A stretch of DNA of 41,513 nucleotides from Patescibacteria group bacterium UBA2023 (GTDB taxonomy: Bacteria; Patescibacteriota; Gracilibacteria; BD1-5; UBA2023). Location: the NCBI GenBank assembly GCA_002335145.1, contig DDBV01000008.1, forward strand, positions 1-41,513, written 5' to 3'. Positions 34,512 through 41,513 of this stretch are shown here, piece after piece (positions within the stretch are counted from its first letter, which is position 1; each line of letters begins with the position of its first letter). The notes beneath the pieces were generated by a model. That model searched no databases. It was given only the letters and a program-made list of their open reading frames with translations, and was not told the DNA's origin. Position numbers and translations under genes: made by a program.

Positions 34512-34516
34512 GAGAA
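34495..34516. promoter_or_regulatory. operator over the -35 of the NicO-type gene
   Basis: Perfect inverted repeat TTCTCTTGTC (34495-34504), CC, GACAAGAGAA (34507-34516), covering the -35. It is a candidate site for a metal-responsive repressor. Confidence 0.6.
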
Positions 34517-34572
34517 AGAAGGATCGGACTGATCATTATTTCGCCGTTAATCTTCCTGGGTGGATTTATGTA

Positions 34573-34600
34573 TTGACTTTACGAGATTCATCTGTATTTT
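34573..34600 (+). promoter_or_regulatory. promoter of the DUF1800-DUF1501 fusion gene
   Basis: TTGACT (34573-34578), 16-bp spacer, TATTTT (34595-34600). Predicted start near 34607, a leader of about 200 nt. Confidence 0.5.
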
Positions 34601-34608
34601 AAATACAG
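34592..34608. promoter_or_regulatory. palindrome over the -10 and start site
   Basis: CTGTATTT (34592-34599), T, AAATACAG (34601-34608), a perfect 17-bp palindrome. It has the shape of an operator; the CTGTATT half-site recalls the trpR operator half-site. Confidence 0.5.
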
Positions 34609-34807
34609 TAAACAAATTATACATATTGGCAATAGTTCGAGCGGGCACGTATGTAACCCGCTGTACGAGCAATAAAAAACAGGAGATACACTTCGTTACG
34701 GAGATATAAATACAAAAAAGCAACAATTCCCTGCGACTGCTCCATTGCTCTCGGGGGACGCTGGCGTATCATTACGTCTCGTACGGTTGTTGGTGCGTCA
34801 TGATATT

Positions 34808-37800
34808 ATGACCCTCCAGAGTATGACCCGCAAGCTTCTCGCTTCGTTTCTCGCCTGTTTTCTTGTCTTCTTTCAGACCGTTGCCCCGGCTGCGGCACTC
34901 CTTGCTGATGGTCGCTCCGATCCATGGACGCTCGATAAAGCGGCACACCTGGCGAACCGCGTCTACTACGCCGCGACCGCTGAGGATATTGACCGACTCT
35001 ATGCTGCTGGATCGGCCGCTGCCGCGGTAGATACCATCTTCCCAGATACCACCGGCCCGGACCGTACCGCTTTCGATGCCGAGATAGCCGCACTCGTGGC
35101 ATCCGATGGATTCGCCTACAACAATACCGGATGGATGCGCGTCTACTACCAGATGCGCTACGGACGCGATCCGTACGAGGCCAAGGCCAAGCTCTTCTCT
35201 CTCTTTGAGGATATTTTCGCGCTCAACGAATATTCCGACCAGATCGACTATCCGGATGTCATTGCCCACTATGAGCTCGTCTACCGCCATACGCTCGGCA
35301 ACTACCGGACCATGGTGAAGCGGGTTCTCTACAACGATGGGAATGCCGGCGACTATGCCATGGGGACCTTCTTGAATCTGCTCAACGGTACCGATCCGAA
35401 TAATCCGAACGAGAACTATGCCCGGGAGCTCATGCAGCTCTTTCTCATGGGCGAGTACTTGCCGGGAGATTCCAAGGAGGCTGGTTCTGTCCGAAACTAC
35501 TCCGAGGAAGACGTGGCCGCGTTCGCACGTGTCATTACCGGATTCCGATCGGACTCATCGCACCAGGTCTTCTTCGACCCCTCCAAACACAATACATCTA
35601 CGGGGGTGGCATTCCTCACGGGCGCACTCGTTTCGGGGTATTCGTTCCCTTTCCATGATCAGGATACCGATACACTCGATCTCGGAGCGATGTCGCAGAG
35701 TGTCATGGGAAACAATGGACTCGCCGATAACGCCGTAGACTATATCTTCGCTAAACGTCAGCGATCTATTGCGCTGTTCTTGGCGAATCGCCTCTTCCGT
35801 TTCTACGTGGATGAGAATCCTACCAGAGCCGAACTCGATATCGTTGCGGACTCGCTCATTGACCATGATTTTGAGATTCTCCCATCCGTCCGAGAGCTTC
35901 TTTCGAGCAATGCCATGTACTCGGACCGGGCGATGAATTCGGTGCGTTACAAGAATCCACTTGAGATCGTGTTTGGTACAGCCAAGCTCCTTCACTCCGG
36001 TCGTCCGGATACTGTAGACCCGCTTCTGCGCCGCTCTGATGCACTCTCATCGATCGGATGGAATGCCTACAACGCCGATAGCATCTTCGGGCGGGAAGGA
36101 TTCGATGCAAACTACAAGTTCTTCACGGCCTACGTCTACAACCAGTGGCTCACGTATGCTACGCGAGTCGGTAATACTGCTTCCGCTGGGACCTACTCGC
36201 TCGATGAGGTTTTCGATGGTCTTACGGTCGATGTTGCAGGATCATCATTTTCGTCCGGGACAGGATTTTCCTATACCGGTACGCTTTCACTCGGAACCGG
36301 AGCCGTGTGGTTTGATCCCCAGTCTACCGCCCCGGCTGCTATGTCCACTCTCATCGAGTCTACTTCCACCGAAGACGGCACGATCGAGAGTGGTGAATCT
36401 GGTGGGGATGAGACGGGAACCGGAGAAATCCAGAGCGAATCCGATGCTGGCGTAGCCGCACAAGATACGACCCAGGCACAACAGATGGAGCAAGAGTCTT
36501 CTGATTCGTCCTCCGGATCGACAGAATCCGAAACGATAGATGACCAACAGGATGGCGTGGACATCCCCGGATCGCTCAATGAGAGCTCGGAACCCTCGGA
36601 AGTCGATACGTCCGAAAACGATGCTCTTGGCACTGAATCTCGCTCAACCCCCTTGTCCGATGGAGAATCTGAAAATTCGCTCCAACCCTTGGAGAGTCCC
36701 GAAGAATCGGCCCCGGAAGTAGCCGAAGATATACCCACTGAAACGACCGATTCCACACCAGGAGAATCCACAAGTGGATGAGATGAGGACAACACGGTGC
36801 CTACCCAGGAAGCAACGGAACCATCCGCGGAGGTTCCGGCTCCCGTGGAGACGCCGGCCGCCGTGCCGGAAGCACCCGCAGGTGATGGCAGTATCTCAGA
36901 GGGGGAGCCGGTCTCATGGTTGCGATGGGTTGTACCCGTGGCCTCGGCTCAGGAGAGTCTCGAGTCATCCGATCCGGCGACTCTGACGGGCGCGAGACTC
37001 CAGCTCTCGGATATGGTCGTTGCGACTTCTGGATCAGGCCTTCTGACGATCTATGAGGGACAATTCGCTCCCGACTTCTCGGAGGTCACTATCTCGTCCG
37101 GCTCGTATACCGCATCCGGAGTTGCTCTCCGTCCGGTCTATGCCGCATCCTTTCCCATACTCTCCGGGTCGCTTCTGCGAGAGAAGACCGCTGACGAGCT
37201 TGTGGACGCGCTTTCTGAGACACTCCTTCCTCACAGGACTTTGCCGGACGATGCACGGGATATCTTCGTGGCCTACCTCTCCACGAGCAATACCTGAGCG
37301 ACCATCGTGCCGCATCCGGCCGGAGTATCGTATGCGACTGCCCGACTCCGAGGACTCGTGGGACTCATGCTCTCGCAACCGGAATACCTGCTCGTGTCCG
37401 GATATGACACACCCTCCATCGCAGAGGGGGCGACCGCCCCTTCGGTTGTGGATTCCGCCCGCGGCAAGCTCGTGATCGTGCAGCTTTTCGGAGGGTACGA
37501 TTGGCTTCATGGGATGATTCCGAAATCCGATTATGATGCGTTTGTTGACCTTCGGACGACCGAATCCAACGGGACGATCGCGACGGATCGGGCCAATCTC
37601 ATAGAGATCGGGGATTACTACATGTCTGACGTGTTCTCGGCATTCGCACCGTTCGCTCCCACGGGCAATCTCAAGGTCTTCAATGGGGTCGGCGGATCGT
37701 GGCATAGCCGTGATCACGATGCCGCTCAGCGGCAGATGTCGTCATTCTCCGATACGACCGATGTCTATGACGAAGGAATTGTCGGACACCTTATCCGGAC

Positions 37801-40387
37801 CGAGCGCGATTCGGCCAATGCGATCTCTCTCGGAGCTGGAAGTCCCAATGTCTACCGCGGGGGAAACTATATCGCAATCGGATCGAACGGTGCCCAGATC
37901 CGCAATGCGGATGGTGGAATTCAGACGGCCGACCGTGAGAGGTACCTCTCGGTCCTGCGAGGATTGGCAGCCTCCCGGCAGTATCCGGCTGATTCCGGCG
38001 GAGTCTTCCGTGCCGCAGCCAAGATTGATGAAGTGGCAACCGCATCAAAATCCCGTGGCGGGCGTGATGGAGCGGGATACAATCTCGCCGATCGTCTCGC
38101 GTTCCTCAAGGATCTCATGGACTCAGATGTCTGAGAGATCTACTATGTCAATGGTGATGGAGGGTACGATACCCACTCGAACGAAGTCCGTCGTCTCGGA
38201 GAAACCGGGAATGACCTTAATACGCTGCTTTCCAGGGTCTCGGGCAATGTGGCGGATTTCTTCTCCACCGTCAAGGATCAACACAACGTCACGGTCATCG
38301 TCTTCTCTGAATTCGGTCGCACTACTCGGGTAAACGGTGACCGGGGAACTGATCACGGAGAGGGTGGAGGAATGTTCATGCTCACGAATAATGCTGATAT
38401 TCGCGCTTCCCTGCCCGCTACCACGTACGGATACGGATCGGCGACCAAATCTCAGAACAACTGGCTCGGAGTGGGAATCGACTATCGATCGATCTATGGC
38501 ACGATCTACCGTGCTCTCTACGGACTCAATCCTGCGACGTTCTTCCCATCGCCCGTAAGTCTCGAGCGTGATATATCACTCGATCCCGCTCGTATCGGAC
38601 GAGTGGAAACCAGCTATCAACCGCTCTCTGCCGGCCGTGTGAGAGTCCGTGTGTCGGCCGAGGTCTCCGGAGCCAACCTCTCCCTCGACAAGGCTGGATA
38701 TGTCCGATTCGGAACGGCTACCGATTCCGGAACCATCTCCCTGCAATCGGCATACAACACGCGCAGATGGTACATGAGCGGGTCGACCATTTCGTTTACC
38801 CGGGACGTGAACGTAGGGCAGGCTGCCTCGTATCGGATCGAAGCCCATACCAACCAGTATGTCGATACGGTTTTTTCAGGAGCGGCCATTGCCCCGCGCA
38901 TCGTTGCGACCGCTGCGAATGCCGGCCCACTGATCGATACCTCTGCGGACAGTATTCTCTATGCCTATCGCAATACGGCGGTAAATGGTGACATGCCGCT
39001 CTCGGGTTCTGGCGTTGTACTCTGGAATTCTGGAACGGGAACATCCGGCAATATATTCGTGGGAGATAACGGTGTTTCATGGAATACGTCCTCTGGTCTC
39101 ACGGCCGTGACGTCAGTCTTTGGGACGGGGCTCACATGGCAAGGGGGATTCACGCTCGGACGAGGATATAGTGGTACAGACTTCTTTGGGACTGGTAGCC
39201 TCGTTGCGGGAGATGTCTCGATTCTCGGATCGGCTGTCGCGCGTGTGGCCAAGATCGGGTCGGATACGCCGGGAGTGGGAATGCGTCTCTCCCAGCCGGT
39301 ACGCGTTTCGCTCGATGGTGCCACCGCAAACGCTTCTTACCGTGTGTACCGCAGCGAAGATGGTATCACATGGGAGAACATCACTCCCGCGGATCGTATC
39401 ACTGCCGACATGTCCGGTAAGGTCTCATTTTCCACAGACCGGTTCTCGTACTTCGCTATCGTCTCGGTCACGCCCGTTTGTACGATCTCGTTCGATACTG
39501 GGAGCGTCCCAGTCGGAGAAAGTGCTACCCTCTCCTATACCGTGACCAATGCTTCGACAGCACAGATTGCTCCATATGTGGGTGCGGTAACGCCCCTCGC
39601 ATCGAGTGGGACCGTGTCCGTGACCGTGCCATCCGGCACGACAGAGTACGTTATGACCCTCGAGGGAAACACCGCATACTCGTGTAGCGCATCGATTACG
39701 GGGACCGGAGGGAGTGGATCCTCGGGATCTCCGGAGTCTTCCGGTTCGTCCGGATCTTCAGATGTCTCGCCATCTTTGCTCGGATGATCTGGAGGCCTCC
39801 CGTCCTCGCACCCAGCATACCGTCAGCGGACAGTCGCTGCCACATCCACCGGGTCGAAGATTGCACGCACTGTACGATCTGACTCTTCCGAAGGTGTCGT
39901 TTCACGCTCGTCCGACTCTTCCATGGTACCTCAGGGACTATCCGTAGAGCGGGTCGAAAAAACGCAATACGCTATTCTTCGGGCTCTCGGACTCCAAGAC
40001 ATGTCCGGCTCTGATCTTGCGAGGATGCGTCTGCGTCAGGATCAGGTCGAGCGGGTGGAGCGGTCGATCTCACGGGCTATCGCCTCGGGTGAAGCCGAAA
40101 CACGCTCCGGACGTCTCCTTCAGTTTCTCGTCGCACTTGACCGTCTCGCGTCTGATTTGCCCGATGCATCGAACCTCAAACGAACAATCCTAAGTATGCG
40201 CAAGTCTTTACTGGACCGATTCCCCGAAGAATCGAAGACCGCCGGACCACTCGCTGATTCCATTGCGGAAATTGCCGAGACTCCCGTTCCTTCTCCCACA
40301 CCTGGCACTGAGACGGTCAAAATTCTCCCGGCCGTCGCACCGTCCGAATCCAGGAGAGCAACCGCTCGAACCGTCCGGCGCGAGTAG
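34808..40387 (+). CDS. giant exported DUF1800-DUF1501 fusion protein
   Basis: One 1859-residue protein when the UGA codons at 36779, 37295, 38132 and 39785 are read as Gly; the standard code splits it into five. Residues ~5-35 are a signal peptide (LLASFLACFLVFFQTV). Residues ~40-480 are DUF1800, with the hallmark NENYARELMQLFLMG near 201. An acidic Ser/Glu/Thr-rich linker follows (~520-760). DUF1501, a sulfatase-like family, spans ~885-1230 (VIVQLFGGYDW, DGGYDTHSNE, EFGRTTRVNGDRGTDHGEGG). A beta-rich Gly/Ser/Thr region (~1260-1640) resembles surface adhesins, and a Ser-rich linker and a short helical domain end the chain. In other bacteria DUF1800 and DUF1501 are neighbouring genes; here they are fused. 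Likely at the cell surface; activity unknown. Stop TAG. First ATG in frame chosen; 34823 also possible. Confidence 0.92.
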
Positions 40388-40404
40388 TTACCGTACTCTT
40401 TCAT

Positions 40405-40438
40405 GAAAACATCTCCCGTTTCTACGGGAGATGTTTTC
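40405..40438 (+). terminator. terminator of the giant fusion gene
   Basis: Perfect 15-bp arms GAAAACATCTCCCGT (40405-40419) and ACGGGAGATGTTTTC (40424-40438), loop TTCT, followed by a T-rich stretch. Confidence 0.92.
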
Positions 40439-40502
40439 TATTGTTTTTTCTGGAAAAACCGTAGCGTGGCGACTTCCGACCCAAGATCAGGCGGACAAAA
40501 AC

Positions 40503-40530
40503 TTCACATTTTTTCGAACATCCGTATACT
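40503..40530 (+). promoter_or_regulatory. promoter of the CorC/CNNM gene
   Basis: TTCACA (40503-40508), 16-bp spacer, TATACT (40525-40530). Predicted start near 40537, 33 nt before the ATG at 40570. Confidence 0.55.
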
Positions 40531-40569
40531 GCGCCCCGTTCAGGCCGAGTTTCACCTCCTTTCTTTTCC

Positions 40570-41513
40570 ATGGACCCCGCTTCTCTTTGATTGTTCGCCT
40601 TCCTGGTGTCGCTTTCGGCGTTCTTCTCCGGTACGGAGCTCGCTCTCATGACACTCTCGGCCCATCGGGTCGAGTCAATTGCGAAGACGGGAGGTTTTTC
40701 CGCGCGTATTCTCAAGCGACTCAAGGCGAACCCCGACCGTCTGCTCGTGACCATTCTTATTGGAAATAACCTTGCGAATGTCGGAGCGTCCGCACTCGCG
40801 ACCGTCAGTGCGCTCACGCTTGCTGAATCGCTGCGACTTCCTGGAGAATACGGGATTGCTATCGCGACTGGAGCGGTGACGTTCATTCTCCTCATGTTCG
40901 GGGAAATCACGCCAAAATCTCTCGCTGCCAAACATGCGGTATCAATCTCTCTCGCTGTTGCGCCGATTTATGCCGTACTGGTCGTGCTTTTTCTGCCGAT
41001 CTCGATTGTGCTTGAGGCGTTTCTCTGGGTTGTTGGGCGGATCTTCGGGACACATCGCCTCTCCGATGTTATGACAAGCGAGGAGCTGGAGGCATTCATT
41101 GATTTCTCTCACAAGCAGGGAGCGGTAGAGGATGATGAGCGCAAGCAGCTGAAAAATCTCCTCGATCTCGCCGAGACCGAGGCGGAAGAAGCGATGACCC
41201 CACGCGTCCGCGTAAATTTTGCCCAGCTCGATATGACGGTCGATGAAGTGTGCGACCTCTTCTTGCGACTGCCGCATTCTCGTCTTCCTGTCTACGGTCG
41301 ATCGCACGATGATGTGGATTATGTGGTGACCATGCGGGTAGCATTCGCGCATCGTTGGGCCGGACGCGGTACGAGCAAACTCCGTGACCTCAAACTCGAG
41401 AAGATCATCAAAGCTCCGATCACCCAGCCCCTCGATACGATTCTCGAGACATTTCAAAAATCGCGCAAGCACATAGCACTCCTGCTCGATGAGCATGGAG
41501 GAGTAGCGGGTAT
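40570..41513 (+). CDS. CNNM/CorC-type transporter (DUF21 + CBS), partial
   Basis: The first 314 residues of a protein cut by the window end. The DUF21 (CNNM) membrane domain comes first, about residues 7-150, with LSAFFSGTELALMTLS, the metal-binding LIGNNLANVGASALA and LLMFGEITPKSLAAKHA. A helix (TSEELEAFIDFSHKQGAVED) and CBS domains follow, with AMTPRVRVNFAQLD and SRLPVYGRSHDDV. TGA at 40588-40590 is Gly7. Such proteins move Mg2+ or other divalent ions or act in cobalt/magnesium resistance. The C-terminal CorC_HlyC domain would lie beyond the window. Confidence 0.93.

Larger units (their letters stand above)
34517..34807. other. AT-rich regulatory region before the giant fusion gene
   Basis: No gene supported on either strand. 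It holds the promoter and palindrome at 34573-34608 and a hairpin AGCGGG (34640-34645) / CCCGCT (34657-34662) in a predicted ~200-nt leader, far longer than others here. The rest is AT-rich without clear features. Confidence 0.5.

Noticed and set aside
34808..40387. Five separate surface-protein genes
   Set aside because: All segments are in one frame joined only by UGA, no promoter or start signal lies between them, and the DUF1501 motif DGGYDTHSNE lies between UGA and the next ATG.
1..41513. CRISPR array, insertion sequence or prophage genes
   Set aside because: I found no repeat-spacer array, no transposase or integrase motif and no phage structural genes.
1..41513. tRNA-Gly(UCA) or a release factor gene
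   Set aside because: Only one tRNA cloverleaf (Thr, GGU) was found, and no release-factor GGQ protein is encoded here; both must be sought elsewhere in the genome.

Overview
The window reads as a piece of a Candidate Phyla Radiation (Patescibacteria) chromosome that uses genetic code 25, in which UGA is glycine (Gracilibacteria / Absconditabacteria or a close sister). Read with the standard code, many genes here look broken. Read with UGA as Gly, at least 16 genes become intact, and UGA falls on Gly positions that are conserved in well-known families: thymidylate kinase P-loop, HemW GGGTPS motif, RarA N-terminal VGQ motif, aminotransferase TEG motif. I count 49 in-frame UGA codons. Every gene whose end is visible stops at UAA or UAG. 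The ribosomal protein genes lack an L30 gene between S5 and L15, as in other CPR bacteria. GC is roughly 55% by eye, which is high for the code-25 genomes I know of.

Layout. 1-3400: sensor histidine kinase, small secreted protein, L-asparaginase. 3437-5638: rlmE and a hypothetical gene on the minus strand, divergent from tmk. 5860-16030: one long S10/spc-type operon, L3-L4-L23-L2-S19-L22-S3-L16-L29-S17-L14-L24-L5-S14-S8-L6-L18-S5-L15-SecY, with no UGA-Gly codon anywhere. 16041-19997: CPBP protease, small protein, DEDDh exonuclease, Nudix hydrolase, secreted coiled-coil protein. 19996-23226 (minus): HD hydrolase, rarA and an AT-rich orphan gene with 8 UGA codons that is invisible under the standard code. 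23344-26276 (plus): RNase P RNA, adk, a hypothetical gene, hemW, tRNA-Thr. 26544-32046 (minus): aldo/keto reductase, a TIGR04076-like protein, an IDO/PrnB-like dioxygenase, a TrpR-type repressor, a PLP aminotransferase and an unknown 444-residue protein. 32198-34477: pirin and a NicO-type metal transporter with a secreted calcium-repeat-like N-terminus. 34808-40387: one 1859-residue DUF1800-DUF1501 fusion. 40570-end: CorC/CNNM transporter, cut by the window.

Expression signals are uniform. Start codons lack Shine-Dalgarno sequences. Promoters are of the TTGACA/TATAAT type, most with a 16-bp spacer, and the predicted transcripts usually begin about 20-25 nt before the start codon. Terminators are near-perfect hairpins between genes. 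Several perfect inverted repeats overlap promoters and look like operators; the clearest lie before the TrpR-type gene, the NicO-type gene and the giant fusion gene.

The most novel parts are the minus-strand putative tryptophan island under a TrpR-like repressor, the UGA-dense orphan gene, and the giant fusion protein. No tRNA-Gly(UCA) gene or release factor gene lies in the window, so the code assignment rests on the protein evidence.
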